Made by a program: the position numbers and the translations under genes. Under the pieces are notes generated by a model that was not told the origin of the DNA, made no database searches, and saw only the letters and a list, made by a program, of their open reading frames with translations. 64,000 bases of DNA from the NCBI GenBank assembly GCA_963668115.1, contig OY764147.1, positions 2,294,001-2,358,000 of the forward strand. The letters run 5' to 3'. Below, one piece after another: positions 39,538 to 48,056 of the stretch (the stretch's first letter is position 1; every line of letters starts with the position of its first letter). Source of the DNA: Plut-88900 sp963668115 (lineage in GTDB: Bacteria; Chloroflexota; Dehalococcoidia; Plut-88900).

Positions 39538-41391
39538 TCACGGTTCAGACGTTAATTCCGGGTCCCCCCCATACACCCCCGAGAACCTACCCGAAATTTT
39601 CGCACCCGACCCCGTCCCCGCCTCCAATAGTTCCAGCGTCCCCGATGTAAAGGGAGTATAGCTGTCCGGTGCGACCGCCCCCGCCGGTATGGACCACGTA
39701 CCCCCGGCTATCGGGTCCCGACCAATGACCAGCGTTGCACCGTCGGCCACCCGTGACACGGGCAGCACAACGGTCATTCCCGTTATGGAGCCGTCAGCCT
39801 CGACGCTGAAGCCGGCTATGGAAGCCAGCTCCCCGACCCCCGGCAGGATAGCCTGCTCATCCGGGCTTGCGTGACCGGCGGTTATGGCCACCCCCTCCGT
39901 AGACTCTTCGTTTCCGTTCAGCAGAAGCCGCGTAACCGTCCCCTCTTCCCACGGATCGACGTTGCGGTTGCTTCCCCAAACGGTCTCGAAGCTCACTTCC
40001 AGGGAACCCGACTCCCCCGCCACTTGCCCATAGTCGGGCTCAGGCCAGTCCGGGGGTTCCGGCGTGATGTCGGCCAGGATCTCCCCCCGACGCTTCAGTA
40101 TGAACTTTCTCACCCGCTCCGTGTCCTTGGCCGCCGCCTCCCGTGCCCCGGGCTCGGCGTGCCTCTGGACTATGGCCGCCATCCGGTCGACACTCGCCAT
40201 CAACTCATCCTCGTCCCAGATCGTCTCCAGCAGTTCCTTCATCCGGGCCGCGTATTTCGCCCGCCAGTCGGGGGTGTTGTAAAGGCGGTTGGGAATGGCC
40301 GTAAGTGCCAGCACCGAGGGGGGCGGGTCGCTAATGTTGTCGAACGGGTTGGGGTCCTCCTTCAGGTGGAAGGTGTCGTCCACCCCCCAGGGTATGAACA
40401 CGAAGGGGCCGTCGGGCTCCCGGTAGAAGTGGTAGTTGTTGCGGTTGCCGGCATATCCGTCCCAGTGGCCCACCAAAACCTCCGTGGCCCAGAAGGACAG
40501 GAACCTGTCCAGGTCGACGACCTCGCCCAGCGCTTCCACCCCGCCCCCCGACCCATCCCGAAGGGCGGCCACCACCGCGTCGATATCCGACCAATCGTCT
40601 TCATCCTCGTTGGTCTTCTTCTCAATCGTGCCCCGGTAGTCGGGCGTGAAATCGCTCACCGTACCCTCGTACAGGTTCCCGTCTGCGCTGTCGAAATGGC
40701 GGGCCAGGAACGGCTTCTTGATCTCCTCCACGTGGACGTACAGCCCCAGTTCCTTGCCGTTCACCGTAACCGTGGCGAAATTGCACCGCGACGCAGGCAA
40801 CCCCGCGGCCGCGAAGACCTGGTACGTCAAACAGGTGTTTATCATCGATGGGTCTTGGACGCTGTTGTTCAACGTCATGCGCTCGATGACGCCTCCAAGG
40901 GTCTGGCCGTCCACGTACTTGTCGAACCGGAGCTTCAGCGCCGGCTTCGTGTCGCTCTGTGACCCGAGAAATCCCTTCTTCCGCACCCCGACCTCCGAGT
41001 GCGTCTCCCCATCCACCGTCACCGTCCCGGGGAACCACGTGTAGATGTCCGAAAAGGGACGCGACAGCCCGAACTCCTCTATCTCCGCCATCACGTCCTC
41101 GAAGGTTCGCGTCTGGTGGCGCAGCGTGTCCCAGTCCTCGCGCGCAATCTCGATTTCTATGTCCAGCACCCGACCCAGGTTGAAATATGTGGCGCTTGGG
41201 TCGACGACAGCGGTGTCAGGTGCAGATGTAGGAGATGTAGGGGTGGGTGTGCTGGTAGGAGGGGGCGCGGGTGTGGGAGTGGGCGTAGGAGTCGGGTCTG
41301 GGGAGGAACATCCCGCCAGGACCAGGATGGCAAGGGAGATGGCGACCAGAGCCAGGGCCGCCCGTCTACTGCTTCGCAAAGCTCGATTCAT
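39538..41391 (-). CDS. CotH-kinase-like lipoprotein
   Basis: 617 residues from ATG 41391. Lipoprotein signal peptide (basic start, hydrophobic ALVAISLAILVLAGC, C28), then a Pro/Thr linker of about 35 residues as in the other lipoproteins here. The main domain matches the secreted CotH kinase family: KPALKLRFDKYVDG, VIERMTLNNSVQDPSM, RCNFATVTVNGKELGLYVHVEEIKKPFL and HWDGYAGNRNNYHFYREPDG, with the catalytic-type Asp in FIPWGVDDTF. CotH proteins phosphorylate proteins in spore coats and also occur on cell surfaces. The C-terminal 150 residues form an unrecognised beta-rich domain. Confidence 0.85.
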   Translation of the reverse strand: MNRALRSSRRAALALVAISLAILVLAGCSSPDPTPTPTPTPAPPPTSTPTPTSPTSAPDTAVVDPSATYFNLGRVLDIEIEIAREDWDTLRHQTRTFEDVMAEIEEFGLSRPFSDIYTWFPGTVTVDGETHSEVGVRKKGFLGSQSDTKPALKLRFDKYVDGQTLGGVIERMTLNNSVQDPSMINTCLTYQVFAAAGLPASRCNFATVTVNGKELGLYVHVEEIKKPFLARHFDSADGNLYEGTVSDFTPDYRGTIEKKTNEDEDDWSDIDAVVAALRDGSGGGVEALGEVVDLDRFLSFWATEVLVGHWDGYAGNRNNYHFYREPDGPFVFIPWGVDDTFHLKEDPNPFDNISDPPPSVLALTAIPNRLYNTPDWRAKYAARMKELLETIWDEDELMASVDRMAAIVQRHAEPGAREAAAKDTERVRKFILKRRGEILADITPEPPDWPEPDYGQVAGESGSLEVSFETVWGSNRNVDPWEEGTVTRLLLNGNEESTEGVAITAGHASPDEQAILPGVGELASIAGFSVEADGSITGMTVVLPVSRVADGATLVIGRDPIAGGTWSIPAGAVAPDSYTPFTSGTLELLEAGTGSGAKISGRFSGVYGGDPELTSEP

Positions 41392-41531
41392 GTCCAAAAA
41401 GCTTCCCCACCCCTTCCTATCCGATTGCCGGATACTTTAGCAACCGACAGCGCCGGTAAACAAGCCAACAACAGCTTTTCACATGTCGCAACCGAGGTCA
41501 CTCCCACCCTCCCCACCCACTCTTTGCCGTC

Positions 41532-41555
41532 ATTCCCGTGCCCCGACACGGGAAT
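41532..41555 (-). repeat. Isolated ATTCCC...GGGAAT palindromic repeat
   Basis: ATTCCC and GGGAAT separated by 12 nt, the arms extended by GTG/CAC pairing. On the minus strand it reads GGATTCCC...GGGAATGACGG like the cluster at 50.2-52.1 kb. It lies in the 250-bp gap between two lipoprotein genes. Confidence 0.55.
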
Positions 41556-41643
41556 CCAGAATCAGACGCCTACTTTTTTAATTGGAGACGAGACCCACCC
41601 CCGCCCCTTGCCCTCAAGTCATAGGGTTGCCTATAGACTACTA

Positions 41644-42990
41644 TCAATAGTCCGCTAGGAATACCTCCATCCTCTCGGCCAGGGCATCCAGTTTGAGGCC
41701 CAGCCACTTCTCATCAACCAACACTGCCTTTTCCAGCGCAACAGGAGAGGTGGGGAGGTCGGCTAGGACCTCTGGTGCTACGCGCTCAGGCCCCAATGGT
41801 AGCGCATGGAGATTCAAGGGTCCGTAGGGAATGTAGTTTGAAATCTCTACGTTAATCTCGGGGTGCCCCGTCCAAGCAATGAATAGTTCGGCCAGAGTCT
41901 TGTTCGGAGACCCTTTCGGGATATAGAACACATTGGCCTGGGTAACGTGTCCACATTCGTAGCAGTAGTGGATGTTGTTTCCGCCCGGTTCCCTCTGAAT
42001 ATTCCGTATCCGGTAGTTCCATGCCGTGCACATGTCAACTTCATCGTTCATCAGGCCTGACGGGCAGTCGGTGCCCCCCGACCACCAGAACTGGATGTGG
42101 GGCTTGATCTGTTCCAGCTTTTCGAAAGATTGGTGTATCTGTTCAGGGGTGAGCTTGGCTGTAGATGTCCGACCATCGACAGTGTTCAGAATATCCGGCC
42201 TTCGGGCGAAGTGGGCAAAGAATATGTTTTCGTTCACCCTTCTACCCATCCACCTGGTGCCCGGAAAGTTCTCAACGTCCCAGAAAGCAGTCCAGTCGTT
42301 CGGCTTCTTGCCATCCCACAAAGTGTCGATCTTATCCTTTCTATAGGCGAGACCTGTGGACCAGACCATCCCTCCACCACCACTCCACGGTGATATAGTC
42401 ACTTCAGGATAACCGGTCAAGTATCCGTAGTGGATCGCCGGTGTTAGTTCTTCCAGATCCCCTGTAGGGCCGAGTTGCCATACAGCCCTCATGCCAGAGT
42501 CTCCGATGTCCCAGTTCATGTTTCCGGTTTCCAACCTCAAGCGGACCTTGGAGTCCTCAACGGGGCTGTCTTCAATTATCTCAATCCCGAACTTCTCTTG
42601 GAAGGGCAGGAAGTAAGCCTGTCGCTGGGCTGCTTGATAAGAACCACCCCAGGAGACCACAGTCAGACTCCGGCCCCTGTAGTTGGCCAGTTCCGCCTCA
42701 ATATCCTGGAGGGTGGCGGGATTTTCCGCCGTCCATTGATGCCGAGGCTGAGGCTCGCTAGTGGGTGGTGGCGTCGGAGTGGGAATTGGCGTAACAGTCG
42801 GGGGTGGGATGGGCGTAGGTGTTTGAACAGGCGTCGAAATACTTATAGGCGGGGTGGCAGTCAGCAAGGCTTGCTCCACGGCAGTCTGGACGGCAGAGCC
42901 TGCGTCCTGGGTAGGGGGTGGAGCTTCCACAGTGCCGGAGCACGCGGCAAACGCGACCAGCAGGGCTATCGCCGCAGCCACAAATTTCAT
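41644..42990 (-). CDS. PotD-like extracellular solute-binding lipoprotein
   Basis: 448 residues. Lipoprotein signal MKFVAAAIALLVAFAAC (C17), then a Pro/Thr-rich tether to about residue 85. The mature domain is a periplasmic-binding-protein fold of the spermidine/putrescine or Fe type: LTVVSWGGSYQAAQRQAYFLPFQEKFGIEI, MNWDIGDSGMRAVWQL, WTAFWDVENFPGTRWMG and IPKGSPNKTLAELFIAW. Polyamines or another small cation are a guess. No permease or ATPase genes lie next to it, so its transporter partner is elsewhere. Confidence 0.86.
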   Translation of the reverse strand: MKFVAAAIALLVAFAACSGTVEAPPPTQDAGSAVQTAVEQALLTATPPISISTPVQTPTPIPPPTVTPIPTPTPPPTSEPQPRHQWTAENPATLQDIEAELANYRGRSLTVVSWGGSYQAAQRQAYFLPFQEKFGIEIIEDSPVEDSKVRLRLETGNMNWDIGDSGMRAVWQLGPTGDLEELTPAIHYGYLTGYPEVTISPWSGGGGMVWSTGLAYRKDKIDTLWDGKKPNDWTAFWDVENFPGTRWMGRRVNENIFFAHFARRPDILNTVDGRTSTAKLTPEQIHQSFEKLEQIKPHIQFWWSGGTDCPSGLMNDEVDMCTAWNYRIRNIQREPGGNNIHYCYECGHVTQANVFYIPKGSPNKTLAELFIAWTGHPEINVEISNYIPYGPLNLHALPLGPERVAPEVLADLPTSPVALEKAVLVDEKWLGLKLDALAERMEVFLADY

Positions 42991-43056
42991 CGGCCCACCC
43001 TACCCCCGCCCCCCACACCCGTCAACCAATCCCCAAAAACCCGCCCCCAAAAACCC

Positions 43057-43084
43057 TTGCTTTCTATTATATTCGTGCTAAACT
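43057..43084 (+). promoter_or_regulatory. Promoter of ncRNA locus B
   Basis: TTGCTT (43057-43062), 16-bp spacer, TAAACT (43079-43084); the predicted start is near 43091, some 24 nt before the conserved head that begins AAGGAGG. Confidence 0.5.
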
Positions 43085-43090
43085 GTCTGC

Positions 43091-43842
43091 GGTTCGAACT
43101 ACTATTCATAATCAAAGGAGGTACACCAACACCCAGGGAAGCCCACCCGACCCCACACGGGTTCCGTGCCCCTTCCCTAACCCCCAGGCGATGGAAGGTC
43201 CATCGACTCTATGCGGCATCAGGCCTCTATATCGACGCCCTTGCCGATACGACGCCCCTCACCCGGGCGTATACGCCTCGCCGACTTAACCCCCGCCGAG
43301 GAATTCCGCGAGTCTTTCACTCGTTATGCAGGGCCTTAGCGCCCTTATGCGGCTCCACCCGCCCACGGCGGCTTCGAGCCGATATGCCGTCCCGTTCAGC
43401 GGTCGAGCGCTGATGCGGAGGACGGATGTCCCCACGCAGAGACGCCCTCGACACCGGCAAGTCTCCCAAGGCATGCGTGAAGGGAAAGGCAGGACAACCG
43501 CCGATGCTGCCAGCGTCGGCGTAGGTGCCATCGAGATCCTGCATCCGAGTCCCGGACCTCCATCGCCTACCCAAACCCCACAACCAAACAACCTCTCCCC
43601 CACCCTCATCCCCTCCCCTCTCCGTAGGGGCGACCGGCTGGGCGCCCTCCCCGGTGTGGGGTGGGGGGTTCCTTCCCCGTTCCTTAAACAATCAAAGCCG
43701 TGCCTGAAATTGCAAAACAATCAAAAACCCACCCCTCGCGCCACGCGAATTCCCCAGAAATCCCTTTCAGGCGTCATTCAATCAAAACAGCTACGAGTTC
43801 AATCAATCTTCAATCAACGTTCAATCAATGTTCAATCAAAAC
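43091..43842 (+). ncRNA. Putative long structured ncRNA, copy B
   Basis: No conserved ORF, but strong structure and a close paralogue on the minus strand at 49.2-50.05 kb. The head 43115-43195 is about 95% identical to copy C and folds: GGGAAG with CTTCCC, inside it ACCCG with CGGGT (or CACGG with CCGTG). GGCGATGGA (43187-43195) pairs perfectly with TCCATCGCC (43559-43567), enclosing 363 nt that differ from copy C and are full of small hairpins (GCGAG/CTCG, GGGC/GCCC, CGGCTTCGAGCCG). The tail 43568-43842 again matches copy C and ends in five TTCAATCAA units. The 3' end is not defined. Confidence 0.6.
43777..43839 (+). repeat. TTCAATCAA array in the tail of ncRNA B
   Basis: Exact TTCAATCAA copies start at 43777, 43798, 43809, 43820 and 43831: one 21-bp step, then 11-bp steps. 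Two related ACAATCAAA units lie upstream at about 43688 and 43727. Confidence 0.85.
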
Positions 43843-43865
43843 CCCACCCGAACAAGCGCACCAAA

Positions 43866-43894
43866 TTGACACCTCCACCTCCCCACTATAGAAT
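43866..43894 (+). promoter_or_regulatory. Sigma-70 promoter for the thiolase-DUF35 operon
   Basis: TTGACA (43866-43871), 17-bp spacer, TAGAAT (43889-43894). Predicted start near 43901, leader about 93 nt to ATG 43994. Confidence 0.65.
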
Positions 43895-43993
43895 AAAGGC
43901 CGCTTTTGGGAGGAATCACCATCAGTCTTGTGCCTTTACGCGCGGCGTCGCGCCCCGCCAACGGCACGCCCCCATAGCTACAGGAGGTCGATA

Positions 43994-45139
43994 ATGGCAG
44001 ATCTGTCCCGTATGGCCGCTATCGTCGGCGTCGACGAGTCCGACGAAATAGGCAAGGTACCCAACAAGTCCCGCCTCCAGCTAGGCTCGGAGGCCGCATT
44101 CAACGCCCTCGACGACGCCGGCCTATCGCTATCGGACGTCGACGGGCTCTTCGTCGCAGGCCCGTCTCCCTATAACATGGCCGAATACCTGGGCATCACC
44201 CCCAGGTACACCGACGGCACCAACGTCGGCGGCTCTTCCTTCGTCATATACGTTGAGCACGCCCTCGCCGCCATCAGCGCCGGCCTCATCGACGTTGCCC
44301 TCATCGTTCACGGCGAAGCGGGGCGAAGCTCTCGGGCCTACGCCGGCGACGACCCCAACATGCCCATCGCCCAGTACGAGCACCCCTACGGCCTCGTCAT
44401 CGAGCCCCACCCCTACGCCCTTGCCGCCACCCGCTACATGCACGAGTTCGGCCAGGAACGCACCCAGAACGCCTTGGGCGAGATCGCCGTTTCGACCCGA
44501 AAGTGGGCCCAGCTCAACCCCAAGTCCTTCATCAAGGACGACATGTCCATGGAGGACTACCACGAGTCCCGGTGGATATCCTGGCCCTTCCACCTCTTCG
44601 ACTGCTGCCTGGTTACCGACGGCGGCGGCGCCACGGTAATCACCTCCGCGGCGGTGGCCAAGAACACCAAGAAGAAGCCCGTCTGGGTCCTGGGTACCGC
44701 CGAGGGCCACGATCACGGCGAGGGAATCCTCCAGCAGGCCGACCTCTGCTCCACCATCGCCAGGGAGACCGGGCCCCGGGCCCTCGAAATGGCAGGGCTC
44801 AAGCACTCCGACATAGACCTCGCCATGATCTACGACTCCTTCACCTACACCGTCCTCATCACCCTGGAGTCCCTCGGATTCTGCGGCCGCGGTGAAGGCC
44901 CCGATTTCGTCGCCAACCAGCGCACCGCCCCCGGCGGCGACTTCCCGATGAACACCAACGGTGGCGGCCTCTCCTACTGCCACACCGGCATGTACGGCAT
45001 GTTCCTTCTCCTGGAAGCCACCCGACAGTTGAGAGGCGAGTGCGGAGACCGTCAGGTCGCCGGCGCCAAGACCTCCCTGGTCAACGGTACCGGAGGCACC
45101 CTCTCCTCCACAGGCACCATAGTCCTCGCCGCCGATTAG
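43994..45139 (+). CDS. Thiolase-like (SCP-x/Ltp2-type) protein, copy 1
   Basis: 381 residues from ATG 43994, with AGGAGG 7-8 nt upstream. Thiolase fold: AAIVGVDESDEIGKV at the start, ALDDAGLSLSDVDGLFVAG, ALAAISAGLIDVALIVHGE, IYDSFTYTVLITLESLGFCGRGEG and TNGGGLSYCHTGMYGM near the end. The nucleophilic Cys of true thiolases is absent; the region reads GTNVGGSSFVIYVEHA. Together with the adjoining DUF35 gene this resembles Ltp2-ChsH2-type aldolases or acyl-CoA C-C lyases rather than thiolases. A nearly identical copy follows at 45617. Confidence 0.85.
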   Translation: MADLSRMAAIVGVDESDEIGKVPNKSRLQLGSEAAFNALDDAGLSLSDVDGLFVAGPSPYNMAEYLGITPRYTDGTNVGGSSFVIYVEHALAAISAGLIDVALIVHGEAGRSSRAYAGDDPNMPIAQYEHPYGLVIEPHPYALAATRYMHEFGQERTQNALGEIAVSTRKWAQLNPKSFIKDDMSMEDYHESRWISWPFHLFDCCLVTDGGGATVITSAAVAKNTKKKPVWVLGTAEGHDHGEGILQQADLCSTIARETGPRALEMAGLKHSDIDLAMIYDSFTYTVLITLESLGFCGRGEGPDFVANQRTAPGGDFPMNTNGGGLSYCHTGMYGMFLLLEATRQLRGECGDRQVAGAKTSLVNGTGGTLSSTGTIVLAAD

Positions 45140-45173
45140 TAACCAGTGAGCTACTTCGAAAGAGGTGATTGAT

Positions 45174-45584
45174 ATGGCAGACTACAACCTTCCCGTCCCC
45201 GTACCCCAGCCCGAGTCCGACTTCTACTGGGAAAAAGCCAAGGCCCACGAACTCTGGTTTCGCAAGTGCAACGAATGCGATAAGGTCTTCTTCTACCCCA
45301 GAGACTTCTGCCCCGGCTACCACTGCAAGGACGTTACCTGGGTCCAGAGCAGCGGCAAGGGCACCATCTACGCCTTCACCATAGTCCACCGCTCCCCGCC
45401 TCCCTTCCGTGAGGTGTGCCCTTACGTGGCAGCCGTCGTGGAACTCGAAGAAGGCCCCAGGATGCCCACCAACATCGTCATCGACGACCCGACTCCCGAG
45501 AACGTCTCCATCGGCATGCCCGTCGAGGTCATCTTCGACGACATAACCGACGAAATTTCCCTGCCCAAGTTCAAACCCGTCTAG
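45174..45584 (+). CDS. DUF35 OB-fold/zinc-ribbon acyl-CoA-associated protein
   Basis: 136 residues from ATG 45174 (RBS AGAGGTG). Rubredoxin-like zinc ribbon: FRKCNECDKVFFYPRDFCPGYHC, four cysteines in two pairs. An OB fold follows (GKGTIYAFTIVHRSPPPF, PYVAAVVELEEGPRMPTNIV). DUF35 proteins are obligate partners of thiolase-like enzymes, binding acyl-CoA at the subunit interface. It sits between the two thiolase-like copies with gaps of 34 and 32 bp, so one DUF35 subunit may serve both. Confidence 0.9.
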   Translation: MADYNLPVPVPQPESDFYWEKAKAHELWFRKCNECDKVFFYPRDFCPGYHCKDVTWVQSSGKGTIYAFTIVHRSPPPFREVCPYVAAVVELEEGPRMPTNIVIDDPTPENVSIGMPVEVIFDDITDEISLPKFKPV

Positions 45585-45616
45585 CTCCCGGGCCGGTGCA
45601 ACTGAGGAGGTCCCTA

Positions 45617-46762
45617 ATGGCTGACCTTTCGCGAAAAGCCGCCATCGTCGGCGTCGACGAGTCTAACGAGATAGGCAAGGTACCCAACAAGTCCCGCCTC
45701 CAGTTGGGCTCGGAGGCCGCTTTCAACGCCCTCGATGATGCCGGCCTCTCCCTCTCTGACGTCGACGGGCTATTCGTCGCAGGCCCTTCCCCCTATAACA
45801 TGGCCGAATATCTGGGCATCACCCCTAGGTACACCGACGGCACCAACGTCGGCGGCTCTTCCTTCGTCATCTACGTGGAGCACGCCCTGGCAGCCATCAG
45901 CGCCGGCCTCATCGACGTGGCCCTGATAGTCCACGGCGAGGCCGGTCGCAGCTCTCGGGCCTACGCAGGGGACGACCCCAACATGCCCGGCGCCCAGTAC
46001 GAGGACCCCTACGGCCTCGTCATCGCTCCCCACGGTTACGCCTTGGCTTGCAGCCGTTACATGCACGAGTTCGGCGAAGAGCGTACCCGTGACGCCCTCG
46101 CCGAAATAGCCGTCGCCACCCGCAAGTGGGCCCAACTCAACCCCAAGGCCTTCATGCAGGATGACATGACCATCCAGGACTACCACGAGTCCCGGTGGAT
46201 ATCCTGGCCCTTCCACCTCTTCGACTGCTGTCTCGTCACCGACGGCGGCGGCGCCACCGTCGTCACCTCAGCCGCCGTGGCCAAGAACACCAGGAAGAAG
46301 CCGGTCTGGATTCTAGGCTCCGCCGAAGGCCACGACCACGGAGACGGCATCCTCCAGCAGGCGGACCTCTGCTCCACCATCGCCCGGGAGACCGGGCCCC
46401 GAGCCTTGGGCATGGCCGGCCTCACCCACGACGACATCGACCTCGCCATGATCTACGACTCCTTCACCTACACCGTCCTCATCACCCTGGAATCCCTCGG
46501 CTTCTGTGGCCGCGGCGAGGGGCCGGAGTTCGTGGCCAACCAGCGCACCGCCCCCGGCGGCGACTTCCCGATGAACACCAACGGCGGAGGTCTCTCCTAC
46601 TGCCACACCGGCATGTACGGCATGTTCCTCCTCCTCGAAGCCGCCCGGCAGCTTAGAGGCGAGGGTGGAGACCGCCAGGTGAAGGACGCCAAGACCTGCC
46701 TGGTCAACGGCACCGGCGGCACCCTGTCCTCCACCGGCACCCTCGTCCTGGCCTCGGACTAG
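45617..46762 (+). CDS. Thiolase-like (SCP-x/Ltp2-type) protein, copy 2
   Basis: 381 residues from ATG 45617 with a GAGGAGG RBS. Nearly identical to copy 1 throughout (by eye close to 90%), the same length, and the same missing nucleophilic Cys (GTNVGGSSF). Differences cluster in the middle, around residues 125-175 (AQYEDPYGLVIAPHGYALACSRYMHEFGEERTRDALAEI versus copy 1), so substrate preference may differ. The duplication flanks the DUF35 gene. A hairpin terminator follows. Confidence 0.85.
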   Translation: MADLSRKAAIVGVDESNEIGKVPNKSRLQLGSEAAFNALDDAGLSLSDVDGLFVAGPSPYNMAEYLGITPRYTDGTNVGGSSFVIYVEHALAAISAGLIDVALIVHGEAGRSSRAYAGDDPNMPGAQYEDPYGLVIAPHGYALACSRYMHEFGEERTRDALAEIAVATRKWAQLNPKAFMQDDMTIQDYHESRWISWPFHLFDCCLVTDGGGATVVTSAAVAKNTRKKPVWILGSAEGHDHGDGILQQADLCSTIARETGPRALGMAGLTHDDIDLAMIYDSFTYTVLITLESLGFCGRGEGPEFVANQRTAPGGDFPMNTNGGGLSYCHTGMYGMFLLLEAARQLRGEGGDRQVKDAKTCLVNGTGGTLSSTGTLVLASD

Positions 46763-46777
46763 CCTTTCAGCCAGGAA

Positions 46778-46816
46778 ACGAAAGAGGGGGAGTGCGCTTT
46801 CGCACCCCTTCTTTGT
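46778..46816 (+). terminator. Terminator after the thiolase operon
   Basis: GTGCG and CGCAC with a CTTT loop, extended by AAAGAGGGG against CCCCTTCTTT with a bulge, then TTGTTACG. It lies between two convergent genes and could act in both directions. Confidence 0.65.
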
Positions 46817-46844
46817 TACGTGCTGGATTTCGTTGGGAGCCGGG

Positions 46845-47537
46845 TCAGTTCAGGGAGAACCGGGGCCGGTCAGAGGAGTCGTCCTTCTTGCCGCCCCGGG
46901 CTTCTTTCTTTCGCTTCTCTGCAAGGAAGAGCTCCAGGCTCAGATTGGTGGATTGGAGGAGTTTCAGTTCTTCTTCGAGGCGCACCTTTGCCGTAGGAGC
47001 TTCCAGGAGACCCTGCTTCTCCCGTGGCCCGGCCATGAGCTCGGCGGCCACGGTGTATGACAGCCTCTCGGGGTCCCGGTCAAGCTCCACCGTCCCGTCT
47101 CCGCCACCACGCAGGGACGTCAATAGCGACATGTAGGTGCGGAAGTGGCGGACAACTCTGCTGGTTAGCTCGCCGGGGGTTGGCTCTTCGGTCCTTTCGA
47201 GCAGCTCAACCCGGCCTACCATGTAGGGCGTTATCTGCTGGACATCGACTATACGGAACACGTCCTGGCCTATGGCGCTCAGGTGCATCCTTCCCTGGCC
47301 CTGGGGCACGACGTCGGTGATCCGCGCCAAGGTTCCCACCTCGAAGGGGATGGCCGATCCGCCCACCTCTTTCCCCTCCCTGATCAGCGCCACCCCGAAG
47401 GTCTTGTCTCCCTCCAGGCATTTTTGCATCATCAGCTTGTACCGCTCTTCGAATATGCGAAGAGGAAGGGCCATGCCGGGATAGAGGACAACGTTGAGCG
47501 GGAACAGGGGAAGGTCTATGGGCTCGCCGTCCGGCAT
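46845..47537 (-). CDS. LON substrate-binding (PUA-like) domain protein
   Basis: 230 residues with only the N-terminal LON domain: LPLFPLNVVLYPGMALPLRIFEERY, FGVALIREGKEVGG and GTLARITDVV...GRMHLSAIGQDVFRI. No AAA ATPase or protease domain follows, so it is not Lon itself. It may be an adaptor or a substrate receptor. The C terminus is a charged helix (EELKLLQSTNLSLELFLAEKRKKEARGGKK). It starts 4 bp after the EVE gene stop, so it is cotranscribed with EVE and moaA. Confidence 0.88.
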   Translation of the reverse strand: MPDGEPIDLPLFPLNVVLYPGMALPLRIFEERYKLMMQKCLEGDKTFGVALIREGKEVGGSAIPFEVGTLARITDVVPQGQGRMHLSAIGQDVFRIVDVQQITPYMVGRVELLERTEEPTPGELTSRVVRHFRTYMSLLTSLRGGGDGTVELDRDPERLSYTVAAELMAGPREKQGLLEAPTAKVRLEEELKLLQSTNLSLELFLAEKRKKEARGGKKDDSSDRPRFSLN

Positions 47538-47540
47538 GGG

Positions 47541-48017
47541 TTAACCCTGCGCCGCCGACCCCGACGCCTCACGCTCCGGCATCCGCTTGCCGATTTCCCC
47601 CTCTATGAAGGAGAAGTCCTCTTCCGAAAACAGGTGGACGTTGCCCTGGAAGGCCAGGTGCCAGTGCTGGGGTGGCCACCTCTTGACGTACTCAAGGTGC
47701 GGGACTATGGACTTGGCGTCCACGTAGGTCCCGGGCTCCAGGATGAGGTCGGGCTTGATTCCGAAGCGGAAGGGGTATTCCTCGCCCTTCTTCTTGCTGT
47801 TCCAGATCGGGGCGCGGTCTTCGTAGTAGGGGGAGGTTATGGTCGCCGTGCCGCCGAACTGCTGAACGCCGGTCAGGTAGTAGAGGACCCGATCCCCGGG
47901 CTCCATGCGCTCGGCCTTCTTCCGGTGCCGGCTCTTGATTCCCTGCAACTCGAACCCGAGCTCCCGAGAAATCTCGAAGTTCTCTGCAGAGCTTACGATC
48001 ATCCAGTAATTGGGCAT
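47541..48017 (-). CDS. EVE-domain protein
   Basis: 158 residues. EVE/PUA-like fold: YWMIVSSAENFEISRELG at the N terminus, GDRVLYYLTGVQQFGGTATITSPYYED and PFRFGIKPDLILEPGTYVDAKSIVPHLEYVKRWPP, followed by WHLAFQGNVHLFSEEDF. EVE domains bind modified bases such as 5-methylcytosine or methylated adenine and occur in RNA-modification and restriction contexts. Here it is between moaA and a LON-domain gene, which offers no functional clue. Confidence 0.85.
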   Translation of the reverse strand: MPNYWMIVSSAENFEISRELGFELQGIKSRHRKKAERMEPGDRVLYYLTGVQQFGGTATITSPYYEDRAPIWNSKKKGEEYPFRFGIKPDLILEPGTYVDAKSIVPHLEYVKRWPPQHWHLAFQGNVHLFSEEDFSFIEGEIGKRMPEREASGSAAQG

Positions 48018-48056
48018 AGCTGATAAATCTCCTTCTTCGAGGTTGTCCCGGCCCTG

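Noticed and set aside
43187..43303. A 38-codon ORF starting at the ATG of GGCGATGGA in ncRNA B
   Set aside because: It lies about 70 nt after the SD-like sequence, and the equivalent ATG in copy C stops after 11 codons in unrelated sequence. No coding conservation.
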